The translations under genes and the position numbers were made by a program. A DNA stretch of 64,000 nt, taken from assembly GCF_049257235.1 (NCBI RefSeq), contig NZ_JBMMUF010000004.1, forward strand, positions 1 through 64,000, read 5' to 3'. The notes under the pieces are model-generated. The model was not told the origin of the DNA and searched no databases. It was given only the letters and a program-made list of their open reading frames with translations. The stretch comes from Pseudoalteromonas sp049257235 (GTDB lineage: Bacteria > Pseudomonadota > Gammaproteobacteria > Enterobacterales > Alteromonadaceae). Shown in pieces: positions 1-8,571 of this stretch (position 1 is the first letter of the stretch; each line of letters begins with the position of its first letter).

Positions 1-81
1 CTACAACGTTGATAGGCAGGATGTGGAAGCGCTGTGAGGCGTTAAGCTAACCTGTACTAATTACCCGTGAGGCTTAACCAT
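1..81 (+). rRNA. rrl: 23S rRNA, 3' end (5' truncated by window)
   Basis: The first 81 bases match the conserved 3' terminus of bacterial 23S rRNA: a GTTGATAGGC block, then GAGCTAACC-like and GTACTAAT elements, ending in GTGAGGCTTAACCAT. The rest of the gene lies outside the window. A 5S gene follows about 100 bases downstream, the normal order of an rRNA operon. Confidence 0.95.
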
Positions 82-177
82 ACAACGCCAAAATGGTGTG
101 AGACTGTTAAGTTAGAAGTTAGAGATAAAGACTGAAGTAGACATTTCCTTATAAAGCTTTCCGAATTTACAATTTTT

Positions 178-294
178 TCCTGACGACCATAGCGTTTTGG
201 AACCACCTGACCCCATGCCGAACTCAGAAGTGAAACGAAACAGCGTCGATGATAGTGTGGCATTTGCCATGTGAAAGTAGAACATCGTCAGGGC
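178..294 (+). rRNA. rrf: 5S rRNA, intact copy
   Basis: The 5' strand CCTGACGACC (from 179) pairs with TCGTCAGG (285-292) to form helix I. The universal internal block CATGCCGAACTCAGAAG is at 214-230 and GATGATAGTGTGG follows near 248. Length (about 115 nt) and position after 23S are typical. The exact ends are estimated from the terminal stem. Confidence 0.95.
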
Positions 295-305
295 CTTATT
301 CAAAG

Positions 306-336
306 AAACCCGTTGCAGCAATGCAGCGGGTTTTTT
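306..336 (+). terminator. Rho-independent terminator after first 5S
   Basis: An AACCCG/CGGGTT stem around a GC-rich centre (307-332) is followed by a run of six T. It lies 14 bases after the 5S end, so transcription may partly stop before the second 5S-like copy. Confidence 0.8.
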
Positions 337-339
337 GCG

Positions 340-485
340 TTCAGGACCCACCAGACTGGAAGGCCAGCCCCGCCCATGCCGAACTCAGAAGTGAAACGGA
401 ACTGCCGGAAGGCCGGCCCCGACTAGGCGTCCCCAACCGATGATAGTGTGGCATTTGCCATGTGAAAGTAGGTCATCACCAGGCT
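340..485 (+). pseudogene. Second 5S rRNA-like copy, rearranged
   Basis: Two blocks identical to 5S are present: CATGCCGAACTCAGAAG from 375 and GATGATAGTGTGGCATTTGC from about 439, running to the helix I 3' strand TCATCACCAGG at 483. The matching 5' strand, expected as CCTGGTGA, is missing and replaced by a GC-rich segment. About 30 extra bases sit between the two blocks compared with the first copy. Two small hairpins with the same AAGG loop are seen at 356-367 (CTGG/CCAG) and 404-417 (GCCGG/CCGGC), each followed by CCCC. Without a pairing terminal helix it is unlikely to fold as 5S. It could be a degraded copy, a local rearrangement or a sequence error. Confidence 0.7.
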
Positions 486-496
486 TCAAATTAAAG

Positions 497-522
497 AAAC
501 CCGCTCTATGAGCGGGTTTTTT
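497..522 (+). terminator. Rho-independent terminator ending the rRNA operon
   Basis: AAACCCGCT pairs with AGCGGGTTT across a short loop (498-519), followed by a T run. It closes the rRNA transcription unit. Confidence 0.88.
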
Positions 523-611
523 GCGTTTGGAGGGAAATAAATTGTTTTTCTATGGCTAGGGTTTATTGTACGTTCTAAGCTGTTGTTTTTATTATTTCCT
601 TCAGGCGATAT

Positions 612-1226
612 ATGTTTGACCTTTTTCATTGGTTCGACCTACTTGGTGTGGCTGTATTTGCTATTTCTGGCACCTTATTAGCTCATGAAAAAAGCATGGA
701 TGGCTTCGGTGTTATTGTCCTTGCTGCGGTAACAGCTATTGGCGGTGGTACACTCAGAGATGTAATTTTAGATCTTCCTGTTTTTTGGGTGCATGATACG
801 AGCTACTTCATTACGATTTTACTCACGGTATTTGTCACTATTATTTGGCTTAACTATAAACCCAATTTCCCCCACTACTTGCTCCAACTGGCGGATGCCC
901 TGGGTATTGCCTTCTTCGCTATTATGGGAGCACAAAAAGCTTTAGAGTCAGGCGTGCCAGCCATGACGGCGATTATAATGGGCGTACTCACAGGTTGCTT
1001 TGGCGGCATGATCCGCGATGTATTGGCGCGCGAAGTGCCTATGTTATTAAAGGGCCCACTTTATGCCGTCGCTTGTTTGTTTGGGGCCTCTGTCTATATC
1101 GGTTTAATGAGTTTGGGCGTAGCCAATCAGCATGCGATGTGGATAGGTGGGCTGACAACACTCGTCGTCCGTTTGATAGCTTTGAAGTGGAATATTAGCG
1201 TACACGTTTTCAGATATCCCAGCTAG
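612..1226 (+). CDS. TRIC-type channel family protein (YadS/YicG, UPF0126)
   Basis: This 204-residue protein consists almost wholly of hydrophobic helices. The two glycine-rich signatures of the UPF0126/TRIC family occur once in each half: GGGTLRD at residues 44-50 and GGMIRDVLA near residue 130. The repeat architecture (two three-helix units plus a last helix) fits the trimeric intracellular cation channel fold; bacterial members include E. coli YadS and YicG. Family members conduct monovalent cations, but the physiological substrate here is unknown. It stands alone, 90 bases after the rRNA operon terminator and 35 bases before comM, so the two may be cotranscribed. Confidence 0.85.
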   Translation: MFDLFHWFDLLGVAVFAISGTLLAHEKSMDGFGVIVLAAVTAIGGGTLRDVILDLPVFWVHDTSYFITILLTVFVTIIWLNYKPNFPHYLLQLADALGIAFFAIMGAQKALESGVPAMTAIIMGVLTGCFGGMIRDVLAREVPMLLKGPLYAVACLFGASVYIGLMSLGVANQHAMWIGGLTTLVVRLIALKWNISVHVFRYPS

Positions 1227-1261
1227 ACTTAAAGTTCCTTATTAGGAACAAGGACAGGGAA

Positions 1262-2770
1262 ATGTCTTTAGCAACTGTTTATGCGCGAGAGCAAATTGGG
1301 ATCACTGCAATAGAGGTGTGCGTCGAAGTATACCTCGGATCCGGACTACCAAGTTTTAATATTGTTGGTTTACCCGAAACATCGGTGAAAGAGGCCAAAG
1401 ATCGTGTTCGTAGCGCCATAGAAAATAGTCATTTCATTTTCCCAAGTCAGCGTATAGTTGTGAACTTGGCCCCAGCTGATTTACCAAAAGAGGGTGGGCG
1501 CTATGACTTAGCGATAGCCGTGGGAATTCTCATAGCCTCTGGGCAATTGCAATTCACAGAACTTGGCAAAATAGAACTGTTGGCGGAGCTTGGTCTTGAT
1601 GGTCAACTTCGACCAATAAGAGGAGTTATTCCCAGTGTGCTTGCTGCGAAATCAGAGGGTCGTTTCGTTTATTTGAGTGAGGAAAATAGTCATGAGGCCA
1701 AGCTCATTGAGACTGATTGTGTTAAGTGCGCCCGCTCTTTGGTTGAAGTGTGGCACGACTTATCAGGGCAACAGAGTCTGCAATTTTTAGAGCCAGAGCC
1801 AACGAGTGCGAATAACATTGAGAATCAATGTGGCGACTTTGATGAAGTAAAAGGTCAGGCTCTGGCAAAACGGGTTTTAGAGATCGCAGCAGCTGGCAAG
1901 CATAACGTGCTTTTTAGTGGCCCCCCTGGCACGGGTAAATCAATGCTTGCCCAGCGTTTTGCGTCTATATTACCGCCGATGTCGATTACAGAAGCGCTTG
2001 AGACTGCATCCGTGTATTCTGTAAGTGGTCGCGCTGTGAACGTCGCTCAATGGCGTGTACGACCATTTAGAAACCCTCATCATACATGCTCTGCTGTTGC
2101 CTTAGTTGGGGGCTCTTCAAAACCCAAACCCGGCGAAATTTCATTGGCACATAATGGCGTATTGTTTCTGGATGAGTTGCCAGAATTCGAGCGCAAGGTG
2201 ATCGATAGCCTTCGAGAACCAATGGAAACGGGTCATGTGACAATCTCGCGTGCAGCCCACCAAGTGGAATTTCCGGCGCGATTTCAACTTATCGCTGCAC
2301 TTAACCCCAGCCCTACAGGGCATCATACAGATAAACGGGCCACGCCAGATCAAGTTATGCGCTATCTCTCCCGTATATCGGGCCCGTTTATAGACCGCAT
2401 TGACTTACAAATAGAATTGCTGCGCGTGCCCAGTGAGCAATTGTTATCCTCTGCAAGTGAGGAATCAAGCGCTGTGATACGAGAGCGAGTTATTCGCGCC
2501 TATCAGATTCAGTTACACCGCCAAGGTAAGGTCAATGCGTTACTGTCAACGAAGGAAGTAGCGTCATTTTGCGCATTGGATGAGGCCTGCAGTGATTACC
2601 TTTGTGGCGCATCTAATAAGCTAAATCTATCACCGCGCTCTCATCAGCGCGTAATCAAAGTGGCACGCACTATTGCTGACCTTGCTGGGCTGGGCGAGAT
2701 CACCCAAGAATGCATAAAAGAAGCATTGAGTTATCGGGCCTTTGAGCGCATGGTTGCGCGGCTGGGGTAA
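1262..2770 (+). CDS. comM: YifB/ComM family Mg-chelatase-like AAA+ ATPase
   Basis: The 502-residue protein has an N-terminal ChlI-like domain (about 1-170), an AAA+ Mg-chelatase core with Walker A GPPGTGKS near residue 219 and Walker B FLDELPEF near 300, and the C-terminal YifB domain (about 400-500). ComM is known in gammaproteobacteria as a hexameric helicase promoting branch migration during integration of transforming DNA. YifB is the same family. The ATG at 1262 follows an AGGACAGGG ribosome site. No other competence genes are in the window. The length equals that of typical ComM (about 505 residues). Confidence 0.93.
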   Translation: MSLATVYAREQIGITAIEVCVEVYLGSGLPSFNIVGLPETSVKEAKDRVRSAIENSHFIFPSQRIVVNLAPADLPKEGGRYDLAIAVGILIASGQLQFTELGKIELLAELGLDGQLRPIRGVIPSVLAAKSEGRFVYLSEENSHEAKLIETDCVKCARSLVEVWHDLSGQQSLQFLEPEPTSANNIENQCGDFDEVKGQALAKRVLEIAAAGKHNVLFSGPPGTGKSMLAQRFASILPPMSITEALETASVYSVSGRAVNVAQWRVRPFRNPHHTCSAVALVGGSSKPKPGEISLAHNGVLFLDELPEFERKVIDSLREPMETGHVTISRAAHQVEFPARFQLIAALNPSPTGHHTDKRATPDQVMRYLSRISGPFIDRIDLQIELLRVPSEQLLSSASEESSAVIRERVIRAYQIQLHRQGKVNALLSTKEVASFCALDEACSDYLCGASNKLNLSPRSHQRVIKVARTIADLAGLGEITQECIKEALSYRAFERMVARLG

Positions 2771-2833
2771 TTGCCATTGCACGTCCATTTACCAACTGTT
2801 AACATTGATTGGTTCGGTAACTAGGAGTGCTCA

Positions 2834-4510
2834 ATGAAAAATTGGATTTTTGCCATAGCGCTAATACCTCAGGTTTGTCTCGGTAATGCGAGCGACGCCA
2901 TGAGTTATTACCTTGATCAAGATTATGAAAAAGCGTTTTCTCTATTTGAGCAAACGGCTGAGCTTGGCGATGGACGAAGCCAATTCAATCTTGCTGTACA
3001 ATATTTGCGTGGGCAAGGTGTGGCAGCCGATCCTATTAAGGCTTATGCCTACTTTACGCTTGCGATAGATAATGATTTTAAGATGGCCGAACAAGCGCGT
3101 AAGTCTGTTATCCGCCGGTTAAATAAAAACGAGCTTAAGCAGGCCAAAGCTCTGGCGCAACAATTGATCGTCAGATTTGGTAAATCTGGCACGCAGACCC
3201 TTTTCCATGAGCTTAGCCGAACACTGACTTATAACCCGTTACGCGAGCGTACGGTAAACCCTCCTACAGAGTATCCTAGTGATTTACAAAGCCAAGGTAT
3301 ACCGGGCATCGCTAGCTATGTCTTCGATATAGATGAGATGGGTATGCCCAGAGACATGGTGTTGGTAAGTTCATATCCAGCACCGGAGTTCGGCCAAAGT
3401 ATTGCAGAAAAGCTCGAAGATACACGTTTTAACTCTGATGACGCTGTTTTTAGCAATGGTATCGTCAGAGGCGTGTTTGCGGGGGCTGATGAAAATGAAT
3501 TCACGGCAAAGCTCCGTGCTCGAGCTGACACCTTATTAGCGCAAGCAAAACGTGATGATGTTAATGCCCAAGCTGAACTGGCATTGCTCCTGCGTTTGCT
3601 AGATGCTCAGGCCGAACGCTATGCTGTTGATGAAAGTGAGTTATTACTTACAAGCACTGCACCACAATTACGATTTTCGTCTATCACTCAGCCAGAATTT
3701 GAGCGAGATAGCACCATTGAAACTAATTTCTTTAACTTTGGTTACTTGGTAAATATTACTGCTGAAGGTAAGGCGCAACAATGGCAGAGCGTAGGGCATC
3801 ATGGCATACCGAAGAAGTTAACAGAGCAAGCCGAAAATCTGATGGAAAGCTGGGTAGTCAGCGCCTTGCAAAATAAGTTGAGCGATGACAACTGGTATTA
3901 CGCGAGATTTTTCTACAACAATAAAAACCAAGACCCTAGTTACTTGAATTATTCGGTGAATGCGTATGTAGATTTAACGCCTGTCGTGAACCGAGCACAA
4001 GAGCGCCAATGGCAATATTGGCAGTATAAAGCTGCGGTAGGTGGGCACAGTGATACTCTTTTTGAGTTGGGCCTTAACTGTAACTTACGTTTATTAACAG
4101 CAGCTGCGATACAAGAACATGTAAAGGCACAAGCGCAGTTGGGTAAGTGTTTAATGGCTCAGGCGGATGAATCAACAGTCTATAAAGAGCAAGCTAAATA
4201 TTGGTTGCAAAAGGCCACTGATAACGGTGATGTCATTGCCATGCGAAAACTTGCGCGTTGGTATGTCTTGTACTCTGATAAGCCCGAGGAGCTTGAGTTG
4301 GCAATTAAATTTGCTGAGCAAGTAGCGGATAGCAACGATCATCCTATGGCGTACGCTTACTTGGCGGCAGCGCATGCTAAATTGGGTAACTTTGAGCAAG
4401 CGATAAGTTTTCAACAGCAAGCGGTTGATGAAGCGGATGATCAAGCTTTTGATACCAGTGAATTTCAGCAAGCGCTTGCTGCTTATGAGCAAAATAAACT
4501 GATATTTTAA
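2834..4510 (+). CDS. Exported Sel1/TPR-repeat protein with TonB-C-like segments
   Basis: Residues 1-20 form a signal peptide (positive start, hydrophobic core, LGNASDA cleavage region). Residues 25-90 carry Sel1-type repeats (QFNLAVQYLRGQGV). A segment near 155-195 resembles the TonB C-terminal fold (YVFDIDEMGMPRDMVLV, then a proline-rich S-P-A stretch), and a weaker second copy lies near 290-340. The last 150 residues return to Sel1/TPR repeats (AMRKLARWYV, ending in tandem helices). It therefore looks periplasmic, an adaptor for protein-protein contacts. No exact orthologue is recognised and the function is unknown. It ends overlapping by 4 bases the convergent regulator gene. Confidence 0.75.
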   Translation: MKNWIFAIALIPQVCLGNASDAMSYYLDQDYEKAFSLFEQTAELGDGRSQFNLAVQYLRGQGVAADPIKAYAYFTLAIDNDFKMAEQARKSVIRRLNKNELKQAKALAQQLIVRFGKSGTQTLFHELSRTLTYNPLRERTVNPPTEYPSDLQSQGIPGIASYVFDIDEMGMPRDMVLVSSYPAPEFGQSIAEKLEDTRFNSDDAVFSNGIVRGVFAGADENEFTAKLRARADTLLAQAKRDDVNAQAELALLLRLLDAQAERYAVDESELLLTSTAPQLRFSSITQPEFERDSTIETNFFNFGYLVNITAEGKAQQWQSVGHHGIPKKLTEQAENLMESWVVSALQNKLSDDNWYYARFFYNNKNQDPSYLNYSVNAYVDLTPVVNRAQERQWQYWQYKAAVGGHSDTLFELGLNCNLRLLTAAAIQEHVKAQAQLGKCLMAQADESTVYKEQAKYWLQKATDNGDVIAMRKLARWYVLYSDKPEELELAIKFAEQVADSNDHPMAYAYLAAAHAKLGNFEQAISFQQQAVDEADDQAFDTSEFQQALAAYEQNKLIF

Positions 4511-5220
4511 CCTGAAGAGAGCATGTAGCCTTTGCCGCGTACTGTGACAATGCGTTTTTGCTCTTTCTCGTCACCTAGTTTTTTACGCAGGCGGCCTATC
4601 AATACATCCACAGTTCTATCTGTAGGGCTCCAATCGGGTTGCCCTATTTCTTCAGATACTTTTTCACGAGATGTTGCTTTGCCTGCGTTAGCAATTAAGC
4701 AGATAAGTACTTTGTGTTCGGCTTCCGTTAGGCGGATTTCTTCTTGCGCACTAGTGATAAGTGTTCGGTTGTCAGGATGCAATTTAAAATCAGCATACTC
4801 AATGTATTCAGTTGAATCATCATCTTGCGACTGAGTCGCGCTGAGGCGTTTATAAACGGCGCGCATACGCAATTCGAGTTCAAGTAAATCAACAGGTTTA
4901 CAAATATAGTCATCTGCTCCCTGAGCGAGACCGGCGATACGGTCAGACTGAGAATCTCGGCTCGACAGCATAATTACCCCGATTTCGGTGAGTGTCGTTA
5001 GCTCTTTCGCGAGCAGCAACCCGTCTTTTTCAGGCAAAACAATATCAACAATAGCGAGCTGAATAGCTTGTTCGGGCTGCGCAAGGGAAGTTTGAACCAT
5101 TGACAGTGCACAACCGCCTGTACTGTCAACATGAATTAAAAATTCAGTATTGCTGAAATGGCTTTGAATGCGCTTAACTAATAAATCATCGTCTTCAACA
5201 AGTAACACATTTATGGGCAT
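4507..5220 (-). CDS. OmpR/PhoB-family response regulator
   Basis: The 237-residue protein has a receiver domain with the acidic pair EDD at 9-11, phospho-acceptor Asp59 in IVDIVLP and the conserved Lys in CKPVD near 109. A winged-helix effector domain follows (LTEAEHKVLICL, then RTVDVLIGRLRKKLGD and the C-terminal RGKGYML signature). No partner histidine kinase is adjacent: the upstream neighbour on the same strand is a REC-EAL protein, about 200 bases away. It is thus an orphan regulator with unknown targets. Confidence 0.9.
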   Translation of the reverse strand: MPINVLLVEDDDLLVKRIQSHFSNTEFLIHVDSTGGCALSMVQTSLAQPEQAIQLAIVDIVLPEKDGLLLAKELTTLTEIGVIMLSSRDSQSDRIAGLAQGADDYICKPVDLLELELRMRAVYKRLSATQSQDDDSTEYIEYADFKLHPDNRTLITSAQEEIRLTEAEHKVLICLIANAGKATSREKVSEEIGQPDWSPTDRTVDVLIGRLRKKLGDEKEQKRIVTVRGKGYMLSSG

Positions 5221-5417
5221 GCAAGGTATACCTAGAATATCTTTATCTAACTGCGCACTAAAAGTGCCTAGAACTGTTTAATGCAAACCTTTGCATCATC
5301 ACAACTAACAACTTCGACATTTTACGATACTCCATAAGATATTTCATTATTAGGTACAACGAAAGCGATAGTTTATTTGTAGTCTTTTGTACCAAAAATA
5401 TCAATATTCAGGGAGCG

Positions 5418-6650
5418 CTACATGTGCTTAGTCTTTGCGGATTGCTTGCGTTCTTTTAGCCACTGAACCATGTCGCTGCGTTTCATCGCCTTTGTGATAA
5501 GTGGCCCTTGTATGTATATTTTTGGAAATTTAGCCGTTAGGTAATCAAGTTCTTGCTGGCGAGCAACACCGCAGGCAACCATGTTTAGCTTTCTGTCAGT
5601 GGTAATATCATCTATCTCATGGACAATGGCTTGGCTAAAGTGATCTTTCTCAATCTCTGTTATCAATGGGTAGCTAATCTTAATCTCGTCTATGGGCAAC
5701 TTGTACATCAGCTGGCTGTCAGTAAATCCACTACCGTACTCATCAAGTGAAAGTTCGAAACCGCGCAGTTTGAGGCGATTTATGGTTTCTAACACGTTGT
5801 CTTCACTCAATGGTTGATGCTCACTGATTTCAATAACCACGTCACTGGGATTGAGGTTATTCAGTGATAAGATTAAGGTGAATTTGTCAGGACAATTTAG
5901 GTCTGCGAGCTGTGAAGGATGCAAGTTGATAGCAAGCTTCAAGTCATCTGAATAGGTGTTGCGAAAGTGATCCAAATCCTTAGATGCCTTCTCAATGAGT
6001 TGAAACGTCAGTAAATTTAACAACTCGTTCGTTCGTGCAACGCCAATAAAACAGCTCGATTCAGACATTTCCCCGCCACCACGCGGTAAGATACACGACA
6101 TAACTTCGAGCGACTGCACTTTGCCTGTAACCATATTCACTTTGGGCATGTACATAGGAAGAATGCGGTTATGGCTTATGGCATCTAGTAATGCGAGTTC
6201 AGAGATGTTCGCCAGAGGATCCTCATCGAACATCCGCAAACAATCTAGTTTGTGAAACAAGTGTTGGACTTTATCAATGTGCACAGGCTTTGCAATGTTA
6301 CCCAGGAGGTGGACATTGTTTTGACGCGCTTGCTTACTTGCAAGGCTTATGACCTCTTGCGGCATATCCGAGATGATCACCACCGCGCCAGGGAAATCTA
6401 TGTTACCCAGCTTGCGAATAAACTCGATGCCATCCATATTAGGCATATTAAGATCAGTTAGGACAAGGTCATAAAGGCTCGGCGCTTTTTCGATATCCTG
6501 AAAAGCTTTGTGGGCATCATCGTACGATGACACATCCTTAATACCCAATTCCTCGAACATCGCCTTTAATACAACGAGTATTGCACGAGAGTCGTCAACG
6601 ACGGCTACTCGATATCTCGCTGTCACCTTCCCTTGGTTAAGTTTGCTCAT
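5418..6650 (-). CDS. Response regulator with degenerate EAL domain
   Basis: The ATG at 6650 is preferred over one 12 bases upstream because GGAGG lies 5 bases before it. Residues 15-135 are a receiver domain with VVDDS, phospho-Asp66 (LTDLNMP) and Lys121. Residues 150-400 have the EAL fold, but catalytic motifs are eroded: EAL is EVM (182-184), the DD metal pair is DE (303-304), KID is KIS (Ser326) and AEGVE is ACGVA (359-363). Asn242 and Glu274 remain. Cyclic-di-GMP hydrolysis is therefore doubtful. Family knowledge suggests such proteins act as c-di-GMP-binding or protein-interaction switches controlled by phosphorylation. It reads in the same direction as the orphan OmpR-type regulator downstream. 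Confidence 0.88.
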   Translation of the reverse strand: MSKLNQGKVTARYRVAVVDDSRAILVVLKAMFEELGIKDVSSYDDAHKAFQDIEKAPSLYDLVLTDLNMPNMDGIEFIRKLGNIDFPGAVVIISDMPQEVISLASKQARQNNVHLLGNIAKPVHIDKVQHLFHKLDCLRMFDEDPLANISELALLDAISHNRILPMYMPKVNMVTGKVQSLEVMSCILPRGGGEMSESSCFIGVARTNELLNLLTFQLIEKASKDLDHFRNTYSDDLKLAINLHPSQLADLNCPDKFTLILSLNNLNPSDVVIEISEHQPLSEDNVLETINRLKLRGFELSLDEYGSGFTDSQLMYKLPIDEIKISYPLITEIEKDHFSQAIVHEIDDITTDRKLNMVACGVARQQELDYLTAKFPKIYIQGPLITKAMKRSDMVQWLKERKQSAKTKHM

Positions 6651-6771
6651 TAAATCCTCCACTGCATATGGTTAAAATTTAGGCTCCCATATTCAGCTAT
6701 GCAAACTTGTACCCCTAAAAACCTAATAATATTTCCATTTGGTAATTCTTTATTATTAGTTCAGTGCCTAA

Positions 6772-8082
6772 TTAGGTGCCAACCAGAGAAAGAACAGTGA
6801 CGATATACACACCACTGATAACGAGTTGTAACAAGCAAAACCCCATTATGTCCTTCGCTTTTAGACCGGCAATGGCAAGTACGGGAAGTGCCCAAAATGG
6901 TTGAATGAGGTTGGTCCATGCATCCCCCCATGCGACTGCCATTGCGACCACATGTGTTGGTACTTCAAGTGCTTGAGCAGCAGGCAGTAGAAGAGGAGCT
7001 TGTACTGCCCATTGCCCACCGCCAGAGGGCACAAATATGTTCACCAAACCTGCACTGAGAAAGCTCCATATGGGTAAACTTGTAGAGGTAGAAACACTAA
7101 TAAATAACTCGGAAATAGCCTGTGCTAGACCGCTTTGGCTCATCAGCGCCATTAATCCAGCATAAAAAGGAAATTGAATAACGATACCACTGCCATTTTT
7201 GACTGCTTCAGCCAACTGATTGATAAATGCGTGGGCGTTGGGCTGAAGTAATAAAGCGCCAAATAAGAACAGGGCGATAATGGTATTGAGGTTCAATCCT
7301 TGGTTACCACCGTAAAACGAAAAGCCCAAGTAAGTTAATCCAAGTAATGCAATAGTGGCGGTGGGCCAGCGAGCTTGCTCTAAGGAGTTAATGTTCGCTT
7401 TGTGTGACTGTGCGTCACGCTCATCAAGACGGCTTTGCTCCACATATACTGCATCTTCAGCTTTGGGCAGTAGCCAGTAATTCACGATAGGCAAAAGCAC
7501 CGCAAGGCCAATGACTAATGTGAGGTTTAACGTAGAAAAGAGTGTCTCACTGGTTGGAATAATACCTATTTGCTGCTGGGCGAAATGGCCTTGTGTGGCT
7601 ATGGTCAGAGGAATGGAGCCCGACAGGCCGCCATGCCAAATGATAAAACCTGAGTAAGCACTGGCAATAAGTACGCGATAGTCAACGCGGCAATGACGCG
7701 CAACAGCTTTGGCAAACAGTGCTCCCACTACCAAGCCAAACCCCCAATTGATCCAACTTGCGAGCATAGCGACCACTGTGGTCACGACCACTGCTTTGCC
7801 AGGATTGTTAATGTGCCCCGCTATTAAATCAAGGAGTCTTTGCACTGATGGAGCGGTGGCGAGTAAAAAACCACATACCAGCACCAATAGCATTTGCATT
7901 GCAAAGGTGAAAAGGTTACTCAGTCCGCTACCCCACATCATGATGAGCGCATCAATGGAGTGCTCTGTGCCCACTAGGGCGAAGGCAAAGCTCAGCAAAG
8001 TGAGAATAATTACTATGACCAGCGGGTCAGGCATGTATTTGTCGGTTAGTTGGGCGATGGGTTTGGAAATTTTAGCGAGCAT
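6772..8082 (-). CDS. AtoE-type short-chain fatty acid permease
   Basis: The protein of about 436 residues has roughly ten to twelve membrane helices and the family start AKISKPIAQLTDKYMPDPLV. Conserved internal segments include INWGFGLVVGALFA and VPSGGGQWAVQAP. Family members (AtoE, TIGR00366) take up short-chain fatty acids such as acetoacetate or butyrate. The ATG at 8082 fits the family start; an upstream TTG is possible. No acyl-CoA transferase or thiolase genes adjoin it, so it is separate from an ato operon here and the substrate is inferred only from the family. Confidence 0.85.
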   Translation of the reverse strand: MLAKISKPIAQLTDKYMPDPLVIVIILTLLSFAFALVGTEHSIDALIMMWGSGLSNLFTFAMQMLLVLVCGFLLATAPSVQRLLDLIAGHINNPGKAVVVTTVVAMLASWINWGFGLVVGALFAKAVARHCRVDYRVLIASAYSGFIIWHGGLSGSIPLTIATQGHFAQQQIGIIPTSETLFSTLNLTLVIGLAVLLPIVNYWLLPKAEDAVYVEQSRLDERDAQSHKANINSLEQARWPTATIALLGLTYLGFSFYGGNQGLNLNTIIALFLFGALLLQPNAHAFINQLAEAVKNGSGIVIQFPFYAGLMALMSQSGLAQAISELFISVSTSTSLPIWSFLSAGLVNIFVPSGGGQWAVQAPLLLPAAQALEVPTHVVAMAVAWGDAWTNLIQPFWALPVLAIAGLKAKDIMGFCLLQLVISGVYIVTVLSLVGT

Positions 8083-8192
8083 AATAAGCAACTATTTTTT
8101 ATTATCTATTATGTTCTTAACATAGATAAGGTAATGTTAAAAACACTAAACATTAGTATGTTAGGCTAAATTTGGAGCTATTACAAAAAAGG

Positions 8193-8218
8193 TTGATATA
8201 TAAAGTCTTGATATATAA
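8193..8218. repeat. Short direct repeat in promoter region
   Basis: TTGATATATAA occurs at 8193-8203 and again at 8208-8218, a 15-base period, in an AT-rich stretch 75 bases before the small membrane protein gene at 8290. It could be an operator pair or simply AT-rich promoter sequence. Confidence 0.4.
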
Positions 8219-8289
8219 GAATTAAAAGTTGGCCTGGTTATTGTAATAACTAAATAAGAAACAAGAAATAAATGACAGAAGAGGGTTTT

Positions 8290-8514
8290 ATGTCAGGACA
8301 AGGCTCGGGCGGTAACGTAATCGCCGCACTATGTAATGTATTTTTTCCAGGTTTAGGCCAACTCGTTCAAGGGCGTATTCTTGCGGCACTAATCTTTGCA
8401 ATTGTATTTTTTGGTGGCGTCGCTCTGTGGTGGCTTATTATTCCAGGGATCATCGCGGGTATTGCTTATATTTGGGCAATCATTGATGCGGCAAAGTTTC
8501 GCTCGGATGGATAG
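8290..8514 (+). CDS. Small membrane protein, unknown function
   Basis: Starting at 8290, where GAGGG lies 5 bases upstream, the product has 74 residues. An upstream in-frame ATG at 8272 lacks a ribosome site. The sequence has a glycine-rich start, the motif FFPGLGQLVQGR (reminiscent of TM2-domain proteins) and two hydrophobic helices (about residues 28-45 and 48-64), ending in a short charged tail. It is monocistronic, followed by a bidirectional terminator. The role is unknown. Confidence 0.75.
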   Translation: MSGQGSGGNVIAALCNVFFPGLGQLVQGRILAALIFAIVFFGGVALWWLIIPGIIAGIAYIWAIIDAAKFRSDG

Positions 8515-8527
8515 CCATCAAATCTAT

Positions 8528-8557
8528 AAAAAAGCGTGCTCATAAGCACGCTTTTTT
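8528..8557. terminator. Bidirectional terminator
   Basis: AAAAAGCGTGC pairs with GCACGCTTTTT around a six-base loop. A and T runs flank it, so it can serve both the gene ending at 8514 and the convergent gene ending at 8572. Confidence 0.88.
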
Positions 8558-8571
8558 ATACCTATTTGGTA

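Noticed and set aside
249..443. Plus-strand 64-residue reading frame
   Set aside because: It runs across the 5S gene, a terminator and the 5S-like copy; its peptide is translated rRNA.
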